Under the pieces are notes generated by a model. It was given only the letters and a program-made list of their open reading frames with translations, searched no databases and was not told the DNA's origin. A stretch of DNA of 64,000 bases from Actinacidiphila alni (GTDB lineage: Bacteria; Actinomycetota; Actinomycetes; Streptomycetales; Streptomycetaceae), in contig NZ_FONG01000001.1 of NCBI RefSeq assembly GCF_900112845.1, positions 372,001 to 436,000 of the forward strand. The letters are read 5' to 3'. Positions 17,739-26,874 of the stretch are shown piece by piece. Positions within the stretch are counted from its first letter, which is position 1. Every line of letters begins with the position of its first letter. Both the position numbers and the translations under genes were made by a program.

Positions 17739-18119
17739 GTGAAGTACTGGGACAGTTTCTCCTGCGGGGCCACCGGCGGTGGCATGTACAACACGAAGCG
17801 GATCGTGGACACCGGCGGTGTGGGGGCCGGCGGCGCGGTCGAGGCGTGTACCTACAGTCCTGTCCCGGCCGGGTTCTTCATCACCGCGTACTCGTCAGTC
17901 TCCGATTGCGACCGCACCAGCGCCACCAGCGACTACCACAACCGCGTCGCCCTGGTGAGACTCACCGGACTTCCGGCCGGTACCACGACGACGGTCTGCG
18001 GTCTGTCTCCGGTCCCGACGGGATGGAGCGTGGTCAGCCGGTCGAAGTCGGTTGCCTGTCAGCAGTACAAGTACGGCATCCCGGCCAACGACAACACGAT
18101 GACCATCCGCAAGTCCTGA
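17739..18119 (+). pseudogene. Small Cys-rich protein of unknown function, apparently missing its export signal
   Basis: I do not recognise this family. The body (from VKYWDSFSCGATGGGMYNTK to NDNTMTIRKS) holds spaced cysteines and aromatic residues, as in small secreted proteins. Protein-like sequence continues in frame upstream to 17670 (LCGATSTPAGWIE), where a stop cuts it off before any signal peptide or ATG. A good ribosome site AAAGGAGG at 17690-17697 leads only to a GTG in the wrong frame. Either the gene lost its 5' end or a frameshift separates it from its start. If translated from GTG 17739 it would be a 126-residue cytoplasmic protein. Confidence 0.5.
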
Positions 18120-18130
18120 CCCGGGCGGCG

Positions 18131-19264
18131 TCACTGCGGTTGGAGTGCCGTCCACTTCTGGGCGTTGGTTCCGTTGCAGTCCCACAGCTGCAGCTGGGTG
18201 TTGTCGACGGTGCTTGAGCCGGGGTCGTCCAGGCAGCGGCCGGACTGCGGGTTCTTGTAGCCGCCTTCGTACGGCTGCCAGACCTGGGCCCCGGTTCCGT
18301 CGCAGTCGGCGAGCTGCACTCGGGTGCCGTCAGCGGTGCCGCCGTTCGCGGCGTGCAGGCATTTGCCGTAGATCCGCAGGGTGTTGTCGGCGGTGCGGCT
18401 CCACCACTGCGCGTTGGTGTTGTTGCAGGCGCGTACGGTGACCGGGTTGCCGTTGGCGGTCTGGGCGTGGAAGTCGTTGAGACATTTCCCCGCGATGCCG
18501 GAGCGTACGACGCCGCTGGGGCCGGGCGTGCCGATCCAGCCGGCCGCATCGGCCTGCTGGAGAGCGGAATTGAAGGCATCGGCCATCTTTTGGTATCCGC
18601 CGTCGTTGGGGTGCTCCGAATCCGACAGATCGGCGGCGGTCAGCGCGCTCATGTCCACGAAGCGGACGTGTTTGCCCGCGGCCTGCTCAGCCTGCGCGAT
18701 GCCGGGCACCGCCGCGTTGTACGCGGGCCGGTACTGCTCCACCGCGGGGTTGGTCGACACGATCAGCGACGCGAGCAGGACCGTGACGCCGGGGTCGTCG
18801 GTGGTGATCCGGTCGACCAGCGCGTGCAGCCGGTCGGCGGCGGTGGACACCTGGTGATTCTGGTTGAAGTCGTTGGTGCCGATCATCAACGTGACCACAT
18901 TGGGCCGGTAGGTGCGCAGTGCCGAGTCGGCGATGCCGGCGATCTGGTCGATGCGCCACCCCGGGTGGCCCTCGTTGTCCGGGTCGGCCATGGTGCCGTG
19001 CTGCGTACCGCCGACGAGGTCAGGGAAATGGCCCTCGTCCGTCAGCGCGCCGGCCAGCGGCCCCCGGAAGCCGTTGCCTGTGCTGCTTGCCTGACCCCAT
19101 GTGATCGAGTCGCCGAGGGGCAGCAGTCGCACGGTGGCGGGCGTGGGCGCCGCGTCGGCGGCTCGGTACCGCGCCGCCGACGCGGGCGGGGCGCCCGCGC
19201 CGATCGCGCAGAGGGCCGCTGTCGCCGCGGCAGCGGCCGTGATCGCGGTCGGCAATCGCCTCAT
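18131..19264 (-). CDS. Secreted SGNH/GDSL hydrolase with ricin-type lectin tail
   Basis: 377 residues from an ATG at 19264, after AAGG. The signal peptide is MRRLPTAITAAAAATAALCA with cleavage near PASA. The SGNH domain (about 45-245) shows block I LLPLGDSITWG with the Ser nucleophile, GTNDFNQ, and the DxxH motif in SDSEHPND. It resembles CE3-type acetyl-xylan esterases, which deacetylate hemicellulose. Residues about 250-375 form a ricin B beta-trefoil (GKCLND, GKCLHA, GRCLDD). A CebR-like box and a LacI-like palindrome lie upstream. Confidence 0.9.
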   Translation of the reverse strand: MRRLPTAITAAAAATAALCAIGAGAPPASAARYRAADAAPTPATVRLLPLGDSITWGQASSTGNGFRGPLAGALTDEGHFPDLVGGTQHGTMADPDNEGHPGWRIDQIAGIADSALRTYRPNVVTLMIGTNDFNQNHQVSTAADRLHALVDRITTDDPGVTVLLASLIVSTNPAVEQYRPAYNAAVPGIAQAEQAAGKHVRFVDMSALTAADLSDSEHPNDGGYQKMADAFNSALQQADAAGWIGTPGPSGVVRSGIAGKCLNDFHAQTANGNPVTVRACNNTNAQWWSRTADNTLRIYGKCLHAANGGTADGTRVQLADCDGTGAQVWQPYEGGYKNPQSGRCLDDPGSSTVDNTQLQLWDCNGTNAQKWTALQPQ

Positions 19265-19283
19265 CGCTGACCCTTCTTTCGCA

Positions 19284-19295
19284 TGAATCGATTCA
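19284..19295. promoter_or_regulatory. LacI-like palindrome TGAATCGATTCA
   Basis: A perfect 12-bp palindrome with a central CG, 20 bp upstream of the SGNH esterase start codon. The shape fits a LacI-family operator, and the position overlaps the expected leader or promoter. The binding protein is unknown. Confidence 0.4.
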
Positions 19296-19340
19296 ATAAG
19301 CCGGTGGTGTTCGGCCACGGCCTGAAGTCCTTCGGGTGTA

Positions 19341-19354
19341 TGGGAGCGCTCTCA
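19341..19354. promoter_or_regulatory. CebR-like operator (TGGGAGCGCTCTCA)
   Basis: This 14-mer differs at one position from the Streptomyces CebR consensus TGGGAGCGCTCCCA, which represses cellulose and cello-oligosaccharide genes until cellobiose is present. It lies 77 bp upstream of the SGNH esterase start, in the right place to repress that gene. Confidence 0.6.
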
Positions 19355-19642
19355 CGCGCCGGGCATCAGTGTGGGGGGAGGGTGTGTCCGCGTCAACACC
19401 CCGAGTTCGGGCCGGTGTCGGTATGTGAACCGTGAATCCGGCCGCCGTCGTCCCCCCTGTGCCGTGTGCGCCGCGAGGGTTGACCGTGTGGCGGCCCGGG
19501 GCTACCTTCGCTCCGGATCATCGTTCAGATCACAGATTGATGTTCATATACGTGACCTACGCCGGGTCGCGCTCCCCCCGGTGTGCCCCGCGGCGGATCA
19601 TGTGGCCGCCTCCGGGCGTGCCCCCTGACGGGAAGGCATCGC
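19355..19642. promoter_or_regulatory. Upstream region of the GH2 gene
   Basis: This region separates the divergent SGNH and GH2 genes. A locally AT-rich stretch at about 19518-19560 (CATCGTTCAGATCACAGATT, then GTTCATATACG) contains two GTTCA copies 21 bp apart, and is the most promoter-like sequence. No gene is seen. Confidence 0.3.
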
Positions 19643-21754
19643 ATGAACGACTCCCTCAGCCGTCGACAACTGCTGGGCACCGCGGCGGGCGGTGTCCTCG
19701 CCACGTTCGCCGGGGGCGGCGCCGCGGCGGCGCAGTCGGCCGCCGCGCAGACGTACAGCCCACCGGTCCGGCGCACGTGGATCAGCCTCGACCCCGGCTG
19801 GCGGTTCACCAAGGGCGACGTCGCCGGCGCCCAGGCGCCCGGGTTCGACGACAGCGGCTGGCAATCGGTCAGCGTTCCGCACACCTGGAACGCGGCCGAC
19901 GGTGGGGACGGGGGCGGCGACTACTACCGGGGCGTCGGCTGGTACCGCCGCCATGTGACACTGCCCGCCTCCATGGCGGGGAAGATGCTCTTCCTCCAGT
20001 TCGCCGGTGCCAACCAGGTCGCCGACGTGTGGATCGACGGCGTTCACATCGGCCAGCACCAGGGCGGCTACGCGCGCTTCAGGTTCGGGGTCACCGGAAG
20101 TCTCACGCCGGGCAAGGACAGCGTGATCGCGGTCAAAGTGACCAACGCGAGCAACGCCGACATCGCGCCGCTGAGTGCCGACTACACCTTCCAGGGCGGC
20201 ATCTACCGCAACGTCAGCCTGTGGGCGGTCGACAAGCTCATGGTGCGGATGCTCGACTACGCGGGCCCCGGCCTCTACGTGCGACAGCGCAGCGTCACCG
20301 CGGCCTCGGCCACTGTCGACGTGACGGCGAGACTCTTCAACAACGACGTCACGAGCCGCTCGGTGACGGTACGCGCCGTCGTCACCGACGCCACCGGGAC
20401 GATCGTGGCCGAGCGCGGCAGCGCGGCGCGGTCGATCGGAGCGAACACGGCGCTGGACGTGGTGCAGACCCTCACGGTGGCCGGCCCCCGGCGGTGGAAC
20501 GGCGTCACGGATCCCTACCTGTACAGCGTCACCGTCGAGGTCAGGGACGCGGCCACCGGCTCGATCACCGACGTGGTCACCGAACCGCTCGGCCTGCGCA
20601 GCTTCGGGCTCGACGCCGCCACGGGGTTCTCGCTCAACGGCACCCGTCTGAGCCTGCACGGGGTGAACCTGCACCAGGACCGTGCCGGTGAGGGATGGGC
20701 GGTCAGCAACAACGACCACAGCCAGGACTACGCGCTGATCAAGGAACTCGGCGCCACCGCCGTACGGCTGGCCCACTACCAGCACGACCAGATGGAGTAC
20801 AACCTCGCCGATGCCGCGGGGCTGGTGGTCTGGGCCGAAATCCCCCTGGTCAACTCGGTGACCAACTCGGCGGCGTTCACCGCCAGTACGCAGAATCAAC
20901 TCCGGGAGCTGATCCGGCAGAACTACAACCATCCCTCGATCGTGTTCTGGGGCATCGGCAACGAGCAGAACACCGACGATGCCGCGACCAACGCGTTGCT
21001 GTCGAGCCTGGCGGCTCTCGCGGCGAGCGAGGACCCGGACCGCATCAGTACGTACGCCAACGACCTCGGCAACGATGCCGGGGTCGCCGGTCACGCCGAT
21101 ACCACGGGTTTCAACAAGTACTACGGCTGGTACACCGGCTCCGCGGCCGACCTGGGTACGTGGGCCGACAGCCTGCACACGGCAGAACCGGACCGGACCT
21201 TCGCGATCTCCGAGTACGGCGCGGGCGCGAACACCGCGCAGCACGCCCTCAATCCGGCGAGGCCGGTCCCGGGCGGCCCGTCCCACCCCGAGGAGTACCA
21301 GGCCATGCTCCACGAGGCGTCGTGGAAGCAGCTCGCCGCCAGGCCCTACATCTGGGGTTCGTTCGTGTGGACCATGTTCGACTTCGCCTCCGACGGCCGC
21401 AATGAGGGCGGTCAGCCCGGCATCAACGACAAGGGCCTCGTCACCCGGGACCGGGCCATCCGGAAGGACGCCTTCTACTGGTACAAGGCCAACTGGTCCA
21501 CCGCCCCGGTCCTCCACCTCACCAGCCGCCGCTGGACCACGCGCACCGACGCGTCGACCGAGGTGAAGGTGTACTCCAACAGTACGGCGGTGACCGCCGC
21601 ACTCAACGGTGTTCCCCTCGGCACGCTCACCGGAGCCGACCGGGTGTTCACCTGGACAGGTGTGACGCTGCGTCCCGGGGTGAACACCGTCACCGCGACC
21701 GCGGTCATCGACGGCGCGACGTACACGGACACGGTGACCTGGACCCTCACGTGA
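19643..21754 (+). CDS. Secreted GH2 beta-galactosidase
   Basis: 703 residues. The ATG at 19643 follows GGAAGG. The N-terminus MNDSLSRRQLLGTAAGGVLA is a twin-arginine signal. Domains follow the GH2 order: sugar-binding jelly roll (about 45-220), Ig-like (220-325), TIM barrel (330-620) with acid/base Glu in WGIGNEQN and nucleophile Glu in AISEYGAG, and a C-terminal Ig-like DUF4982-type domain. It should remove terminal beta-galactose (or a related beta-glycoside) outside the cell. With the GH43, GH29 and sugar permease genes it fits breakdown of galactose-rich plant glycans. It ends at the hairpin 21755-21784. Confidence 0.9.
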   Translation: MNDSLSRRQLLGTAAGGVLATFAGGGAAAAQSAAAQTYSPPVRRTWISLDPGWRFTKGDVAGAQAPGFDDSGWQSVSVPHTWNAADGGDGGGDYYRGVGWYRRHVTLPASMAGKMLFLQFAGANQVADVWIDGVHIGQHQGGYARFRFGVTGSLTPGKDSVIAVKVTNASNADIAPLSADYTFQGGIYRNVSLWAVDKLMVRMLDYAGPGLYVRQRSVTAASATVDVTARLFNNDVTSRSVTVRAVVTDATGTIVAERGSAARSIGANTALDVVQTLTVAGPRRWNGVTDPYLYSVTVEVRDAATGSITDVVTEPLGLRSFGLDAATGFSLNGTRLSLHGVNLHQDRAGEGWAVSNNDHSQDYALIKELGATAVRLAHYQHDQMEYNLADAAGLVVWAEIPLVNSVTNSAAFTASTQNQLRELIRQNYNHPSIVFWGIGNEQNTDDAATNALLSSLAALAASEDPDRISTYANDLGNDAGVAGHADTTGFNKYYGWYTGSAADLGTWADSLHTAEPDRTFAISEYGAGANTAQHALNPARPVPGGPSHPEEYQAMLHEASWKQLAARPYIWGSFVWTMFDFASDGRNEGGQPGINDKGLVTRDRAIRKDAFYWYKANWSTAPVLHLTSRRWTTRTDASTEVKVYSNSTAVTAALNGVPLGTLTGADRVFTWTGVTLRPGVNTVTATAVIDGATYTDTVTWTLT

Positions 21755-21784
21755 CCCCGGCCCTGGGCCCGTCGCAGGCCGGGG
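21755..21784 (+). terminator. Terminator-like hairpin after GH2 gene
   Basis: CCCCGGCC (21755-21762) pairs perfectly with GGCCGGGG (21777-21784), directly at the GH2 stop codon. There is no T run, as is common in Streptomyces. Confidence 0.55.
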
Positions 21785-21886
21785 CCGCCGTCTCGCGGCG
21801 CGGAGAACTCCGTGTGCGGCGCGGAGTCCTGGCACGTCCGCTACACCGGAGGCGGTCGCAGAGGTCGAGCCCCGGACGCGGCCGGG

Positions 21887-22017
21887 ATCGTGGACTGGTC
21901 GGTGGCCAGCGTGGACTCCACGATCGTGCGGGCACACCAGCACGCCGCCGGAGCCAAAAAGGGGGCTGCGCGTCGGCCGGTCAGGCGCTCGGCCGTTCCC
22001 GGGGCGGGCTGAGCACC
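21887..22017 (+). mobile_element. IS5-family transposase fragment
   Basis: The sequence reads VDWSVASVDSTIVRAHQHAA in one frame, then after a frameshift QALGRSRGGLST. These are adjacent blocks of IS5-type DDE transposases of streptomycetes (family pattern DSTxVRAHQHAAGA ... ALGRSRGGLxT). The first catalytic Asp block is present; everything after GLST is missing. The remainder abuts the ChW-repeat sequence in frame. The fragment is dead. Confidence 0.7.
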
Positions 22018-22407
22018 TACCTGGACGCCACCGGCTGGCAGCCGACGGTGTGCGACGGTGCCACGGCCGGTACGACCGGGAAGGGCCGGCCGATCAAAGC
22101 CCTCGACATAGCCTGGAGCGGTGGTGTCGGGGGTGGCGGCGGCACGCCGCGGATGGAAGTCGGCGGTTGGCAGACGGGCGTCTGGCCCTCGGTCAAGGAC
22201 AACGCCGATCTCTACATGGGGACCACGGCCGGCAGCGATGCCATGTCGGGTTTCACGATCGGCGTCAAGGCGGGCACGATCTGTCAGACCGTTCACGTCC
22301 ACAGCGTCGGCTGGATGAGCAAGCGCTGCACCACCCCGGGCAAATGGGTCTACGCGGGGACGAACGACCTCTCGCTCTGGACCGAGGCCGTCAGGTTCAC
22401 GGTCTGA
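22018..22407 (+). pseudogene. C-terminal fragment of a ChW-repeat protein
   Basis: About 129 codons. The first unit, ATGWQPTVCDGATAGTTGKG followed by RPIKALDIAW, matches the clostridial hydrophobic-with-W (ChW) repeat, whose core is GWQxWVxDGxxAGTTGxxxRxEAI. Two more degenerate units follow (RMEVGGWQ... and VHVHSVGWMSKRCTTPGKWV...EAVRFTV). ChW repeats occur in secreted bacterial proteins. No start codon or signal peptide remains; the 5' side is a transposase scrap, so the original gene was cut by insertion or deletion. Confidence 0.6.
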
Positions 22408-22467
22408 ACCGGTGTAGGCCCGTCGCAGTACGCACCCGCGCGGTCGGCGCACGTGCTCGCCGCCGGT

Positions 22468-22496
22468 CCGCCGGGCCCGCCCGGCGGGCCCGGCGG
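22468..22496. terminator. Bidirectional terminator-like hairpin
   Basis: Perfect 12-bp arms (CCGCCGGGCCCG / CGGGCCCGGCGG) around a 5-base loop, between the ChW fragment and the convergent collagen-like gene. Confidence 0.65.
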
Positions 22497-22511
22497 GGTT
22501 GGCCTACGCTG

Positions 22512-23378
22512 TCATGCCGCGTGGGTGGGTGCGCAGCACGTGGCTACGACGATGTCGATGGGGGACGAGCCGCTGGGGTTGGCCACGTATCCGATGTACT
22601 GGTTCTTGTCGTTGGACGGGCCGACGAGTTCACCGCCGGAGGCGTAGGCGGGAGAGGTGCCCTTGATCTTCACGTTCCCGCTGGTGGCGCGTGAATGGGC
22701 GGGGCAGATCTTTCCCGGGTAGGCCTTGTTCACGGTGCCGCCGGGGACGGTGTACTCCTGGTAGACGCCGAACACATACCCGACGCCTTGTGTGGCCGGG
22801 TCTCCCTTGGGTCCGGTGTCGCCCTTCGGTCCGGCGGGTCCGGTGGCTCCGGTGTCGCCCTTGGGTCCGGTGTCGCCCTTCTCGCCCTTGGGTCCGGCGG
22901 GTCCGGCGGGGCCTGTGTCGCCCTTCGGCCCCTGGGGGCCCTTGTCGCCCTTGTCGCCTTTCGGTCCCTTGGGGCCGGGCGGTCCGGGCAGCGGCTTGGG
23001 CGCGTTGCAGGGCTGCACGGGACCGCTGGTCGTGAGATAGCGCCCGCTCATCCAGCCCTTGCCGACCTTGAACCACTGGTCGTGACCCTGCACGACCTGC
23101 CCGGTGGCGCTGCACCGCACCGCAACGCGGGCGCCCGGCGGGTACACGCGCAGCGACGCGGAGGCACTGGTCGGCCGCTCGCGCAGATGCTGGCCGATCC
23201 GGGAGACGACACGCCCCGTGCCGGTGGCGGCGGCCTCGACCGTCCGGGCCGCGCGCGTGGATCCCGCGGCGGCTGGAGCGGCCACTGCCGCTGCCGCGAG
23301 GCTTCGTGTTGGGGACGGGGTGCCCTTCGAGGACGGTGCTGGTCCGTACGGATCGTGCGTGTGTCCTCTGCGGTGCAC
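22512..23378 (-). CDS. Secreted collagen-like protein with SH3-like domain
   Basis: About 288 residues if started at GTG 23378; no start has a clear ribosome site, so the 5' end is uncertain. A hydrophobic Ala-rich segment ([13 protein letters not shown]) near residue 30 may be the export signal. Next comes an SH3-like domain ([20 protein letters not shown]...[11 protein letters not shown]). Then follow 21 uninterrupted Gly-X-Y triplets rich in GPK, GDK and GDT (for example [20 protein letters not shown]), and a 90-residue C-terminal domain with cysteines. The triplets should form a collagen triple helix at the cell surface or outside the cell. Function unknown; matrix or adhesion roles are typical guesses. 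Confidence 0.8.
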   Translation of the reverse strand: MHRRGHTHDPYGPAPSSKGTPSPTRSLAAAAVAAPAAAGSTRAARTVEAAATGTGRVVSRIGQHLRERPTSASASLRVYPPGARVAVRCSATGQVVQGHDQWFKVGKGWMSGRYLTTSGPVQPCNAPKPLPGPPGPKGPKGDKGDKGPQGPKGDTGPAGPAGPKGEKGDTGPKGDTGATGPAGPKGDTGPKGDPATQGVGYVFGVYQEYTVPGGTVNKAYPGKICPAHSRATSGNVKIKGTSPAYASGGELVGPSNDKNQYIGYVANPSGSSPIDIVVATCCAPTHAA

Positions 23379-23495
23379 AGGACACCGCTCGTAGCTCTTC
23401 CGGTTCGTCCCGGAATGCCGTGACCGACCGGCCGTGTGACAGTGACCCGTGTATCGGCCATCGGAAATCCGGATCGCTGGGAGAGGTGCGTGTCC

Positions 23496-24365
23496 ATGAC
23501 GGTGACGGCCGGCAGGAAGCCCTTGCTCGCGTCCTCGGCGGACGCCGGCCGGCAGCCGGGTCCGCTGCGGGCCGTACTGGTGGCAGCGGTGTGTCTGGCG
23601 GTGGGTCAGGCGCTGGGGTGGTGGGTGGTGCGGGAGACGGGCCTGCGGTCCGACTCCCACGGCGCGAACGCCGTCTTCAACGTCGTGGCGTTCGCGCCGA
23701 CCGCCCTCCTGCTGGTCCTGTGGGTGACGCGGTGGGAGCGCCGACCCTTCGCGAGCCTGGGCTTCCGCGGGCCGCGCGGGCTGCGCCGGGCCGTGGTCGG
23801 AGTGATCACGGCGATCGCCGGCCTGCTCGTACTGAACCTCGCTGTGTCCGCGGTCGGCGGTGGCGGTGACTCGGGGTCGGGTGCGACCGCGACCGCGGTT
23901 CAGGCCGCCTTCCTGCTCGCGTCCTTCGCCGTCCAGGCCCCCACCGAGGAGTTGCTGTTCCGCGGCTATCTGCTGCCCGCCTTGGGCCATCGGTGGGGAG
24001 CGACGGGCGGGGTGCTGTTCAGTTCGGCCCTCTTCGGCGCGGTACACCTGGTCAACGCCGGCGCGACCCCGCAGTACGCCCTGCTCACCTTCCTGCTCGG
24101 CCTGTGCCTGGCGTACTGGGCCCTGGCGGACGGCAGCCTGTGGCGGCCGGCCGCGTTCCACACCGTCTGGAACTGGGCTCCCAGCGCGCTCTCCTCGGGT
24201 GACACCACCGAGAACGGGAACGGGGCCAAGGGCCTGGACGGCCCCACCGTCACCGCGGCGGCGCTGGTCCTGCTGCTCATCGCGGCGACCGCCCTGTGGT
24301 CGTACCGCAGGGCGCGTCGGCGGCCGATGGCGGCCGGCGCCGACGCCGTCGCCCCCGGTCACTGA
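23496..24365 (+). CDS. CPBP family intramembrane glutamic endopeptidase
   Basis: 289 residues with about seven hydrophobic segments. The CPBP (CAAX protease and bacteriocin-processing) motifs are present: [13 protein letters not shown], the [10 protein letters not shown] block and HTVWNW. These enzymes cleave substrates inside the membrane, often in bacteriocin maturation or immunity, though most actinobacterial members have no known substrate. The ATG at 23496 follows GAGAGG. Nothing nearby looks like a peptide precursor. Confidence 0.9.
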   Translation: MTVTAGRKPLLASSADAGRQPGPLRAVLVAAVCLAVGQALGWWVVRETGLRSDSHGANAVFNVVAFAPTALLLVLWVTRWERRPFASLGFRGPRGLRRAVVGVITAIAGLLVLNLAVSAVGGGGDSGSGATATAVQAAFLLASFAVQAPTEELLFRGYLLPALGHRWGATGGVLFSSALFGAVHLVNAGATPQYALLTFLLGLCLAYWALADGSLWRPAAFHTVWNWAPSALSSGDTTENGNGAKGLDGPTVTAAALVLLLIAATALWSYRRARRRPMAAGADAVAPGH

Positions 24366-24430
24366 CCGCCGGCTTGTCTTCAGGCCGCGGCGCCGTCGTA
24401 TTCCTGTGCATTCCGGCCCGGAGGATCCGC

Positions 24431-25435
24431 ATGAAGTCGGCTGTGGCGTTCATTCCCACCGTGCTGTTCGCGCTGGCGCTGGCGTACAGCGTCCGGCAGG
24501 ACCGCAGGATGTTCCGGAACGCGGTGCTCCTGGGACTGGTGGTCTTCAGCGTCGGCGTCGCGCTTCCCGTCGCGCTTCCCGCCCATCGCGCCGAACCGCT
24601 GGTCGTCGGATACTTCCTGCTGGTCGCTTCCGGCGGCGTGGCGCTGGCCGTTCTCCTGACGGCCAACGGCGTGACCATGATCCGCAAGGAGGGCCGCCGG
24701 GCCGCCAACCTGCTGTCGCTGCTGCTCGGCCTGGCCATCGCCGCCCTGTTCGTCCTTCTGGGCCATCTCGTGGAGAGGGGGGAATCCGCCGCGTCCGCGA
24801 CAGCGGGCGCCCTTGTGCTGGTGGGGGCGTACGTGTCGTTCCTCTTCACCTGTTTCCTGGGATACGCCTTCCTGTACGGGCGGATCCGGGTGCGCGCTCC
24901 CGTCGACTACGTACTGATGCTGGGATGCGGGCTGCTCGGCGGCGAACGCGTCTCCCCCCTGCTGGCTTCACGGCTGCGGAAGGGAATGGAGGTGTACGAG
25001 CGGCAGACCCGCGAGGGCTGGCCCGCCCCGGTCATGCTCACCTCCGGCGGTCAGGGACCGGACGAACTGCTCCCGGAGAGCGAGGCCATGGCGCGCTGGC
25101 TGGTGGACCACGGCATCCCCGCCACGCACGTGCGCCAGGAGAACCGTTCGCGCACCACGGAGCAGAATCTGCGCTACAGCCGGGAGATCATGATCGCGGA
25201 CGATCCCGACTACACCTGCGTCGTCGTCACCAACAACTTCCACGCCTTCCGTGCCGCCGTCACCGCGCGCCGGGCCGGTGTACGGGGACAGGTGACCGGT
25301 TCCGCAACGGCCCGCTACTACTGGCCCAGCGCCACCATCCGCGAGTTCATCGCCATCGTGTGGGAACACCGCGTCGCCAACGCCGCCATGGCCGCACTGC
25401 TCACCGCCGCCGCCGTATACCTCGCCGTACCGTAA
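24431..25435 (+). CDS. YdcF/SanA-like (DUF218) membrane protein
   Basis: 334 residues from ATG 24431 after GGAGG. Five or so N-terminal membrane segments ([20 protein letters not shown] onward) are followed by a cytoplasmic or envelope DUF218 domain starting [13 protein letters not shown] and including [20 protein letters not shown] and [14 protein letters not shown]218 proteins of the SanA/YdcF group influence cell-envelope barrier function; a biochemical role is not settled. It lies 65 bp after the CPBP gene on the same strand and may share its transcript. Confidence 0.88.
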   Translation: MKSAVAFIPTVLFALALAYSVRQDRRMFRNAVLLGLVVFSVGVALPVALPAHRAEPLVVGYFLLVASGGVALAVLLTANGVTMIRKEGRRAANLLSLLLGLAIAALFVLLGHLVERGESAASATAGALVLVGAYVSFLFTCFLGYAFLYGRIRVRAPVDYVLMLGCGLLGGERVSPLLASRLRKGMEVYERQTREGWPAPVMLTSGGQGPDELLPESEAMARWLVDHGIPATHVRQENRSRTTEQNLRYSREIMIADDPDYTCVVVTNNFHAFRAAVTARRAGVRGQVTGSATARYYWPSATIREFIAIVWEHRVANAAMAALLTAAAVYLAVP

Positions 25436-25715
25436 CCCCCCCCGCCGCGAGCGCGGACCGCGCGCCGAGCCGTACCCCACTCAGGGGAATCCGTAGGACA
25501 GGTGTTTCGCGGCCGAGGGGAGGCGCCGCAGGCTTCGACGGGACGGAAGGAGAGAGGAAGTCCGTCCTTCGTCCCCTGCTCCGCCGGTCACGGACCGGCT
25601 GCCACGTCACCTCCCGGCGGCCAGGGGGAGTGCGCGTGGGTGTCGATCAGAGGGGTCTCCGCGCTCTGGGCGCGTCCGCTCCGCCCGAGCGCGCCGCTGT
25701 GCGGCTCGCGCGCGC
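25436..25715. other. Intergenic region, no gene seen
   Basis: 280 bp between the YdcF-like gene and the broken hydrolase. Short open frames exist on both strands but none shows a ribosome site plus recognisable protein. Confidence 0.45.
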
Positions 25716-26480
25716 TCATGCGAGGAATCCCTTGAGGGCGGTGGCGAGGGCATCGGGGCGGTGCTGCGGGATGATGTGGCCCGAGTCCCCGATCACCAGG
25801 CCCGCACGTCGTCCGCGATGGGCTGGATCTGCCGGTGGGTGGCCTCACCTACCGTCGCGCCGCCGATCGTCAGCGTCGGGGTCACCCACCGCGCCCGCCC
25901 GGCCGCCTTGGCGATCTGTCGGGCGCTGTCAGGGAAGGCGCGGTAGTACGCGAAGGCCGCCGACAGGGCTTCGCGCCCGCGGTAGGCCTCGTGGACGGCG
26001 GCGCGGAACGGTCCGGTCACGCCGTCGCCGAGTGTGCCGCCGCGCAGGAAGAAGTCGAGGTACTCGGGCTCGTGCCCGTGCAGGACGCGCTCGCCCAGCC
26101 CGGGCACCGCGTGAAAGCCGAACCACCACGGCGGTCCGCCGCGCAGGAACTCCTCCACACCGGGCAGGTCACCGACCAGGCCCTCCATCAGCACCAGCCG
26201 CCGAATCCGGTCAGGTCGGGCGATGCCGGCCATGAACGCCACCGGCGTACCGAGGTCGATGCCGACCATGTCGGCCCGCTCGATCTCCAGTGCGTCGAGC
26301 ACGCCGAGCACATCGGCCGCGACTGCGCCCGCTGTATATCCCGCGCTCGGAGCGGCCGACGCGCCCAGGCCCGGAAGGTCCGGCGCGATCACCGTCATGT
26401 TCTCGGCGAGAGCGGGAAAGACCGGCTCCCAGATCCGCCACGCGCCCGGACGCCGTGGTATCCCGGCTCCGGCGCGGTGA
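25716..26480 (-). pseudogene. Alpha/beta hydrolase (haloalkane dehalogenase/epoxide hydrolase-like), frameshifted and truncated
   Basis: The main frame reads RPGAWRIWEPVFPALAENMT then VIAPDLPGLG, DMVGIDLGTPVA (nucleophile elbow with Asp in place of Ser, as in dehalogenases and epoxide hydrolases), RIRRLVLMEG and ends early at DDVRAW. A different frame then supplies the missing C-terminus: VIGDSGHIIPQHRPDALATA, LKGFLA and a stop at 25716. The catalytic His sits in this second piece. One base is apparently missing near 25800. The first 25 or so residues, including the HG oxyanion block, are also lost upstream of about 26480. Both defects argue for a dead gene, unless the base loss is a sequencing error. 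Confidence 0.75.
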
Positions 26481-26874
26481 GGTTGGCTGATGGCGCTGAC
26501 CGGTCCCCTCCCGCGGTGGACCGGCGCCGCGGGACGGCCCTTCCCGGTCCCGGAAGCCGTCGGGTGTGTGAGGAGCCGCTCGTGCCCATCGGCGAGGGCG
26601 CGCGATCCCTCTCGTCAGTGGGCCGTGGCGTCCTGACGTTGCAGCAGTACGGCGACCCGGACGTCGCGGACCCGGGTGAGGTGGTCCCGCATGAGTTCGC
26701 GGCGCCGCCGGCGCCGCGACCGCTGAAACCCGGGTCTCGGCCGTCGCTCTTCCTCCACTTTCCGGCCACCTGAAAGCCTCCTGGAATCCTCCCAGTATTC
26801 TCATGCGGCCCTCATGTTCCCTTGGTTCCGTGTGCGAATCCGGTTCGGTCCGCAGCACATGAGCAGGGAGTCGC
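26481..26874. other. Intergenic region upstream of the VTC-type gene
   Basis: This 390-bp stretch holds the promoter of the VTC-DUF4956-CotH cluster. A short minus-strand frame (GTG near 26754 to stop near 26617; VEEERRPRPGF...LMRDHLTRVRDVRVAVLL) could encode about 46 residues or be a relic. I do not recognise it. Confidence 0.3.

Noticed and set aside
22797-22985. Short repeated DNA units resembling a CRISPR-like array
   Set aside because: The 9-bp periodicity is explained by Gly-X-Y codons of the collagen-like gene. There are no unique spacers, and no CRISPR array or cas gene is seen anywhere in the window.
26617-26754. Possible 46-residue minus-strand gene upstream of the VTC gene
   Set aside because: Poly-Arg composition, mixed third-position GC and no recognisable family; noted only in the intergenic entry.
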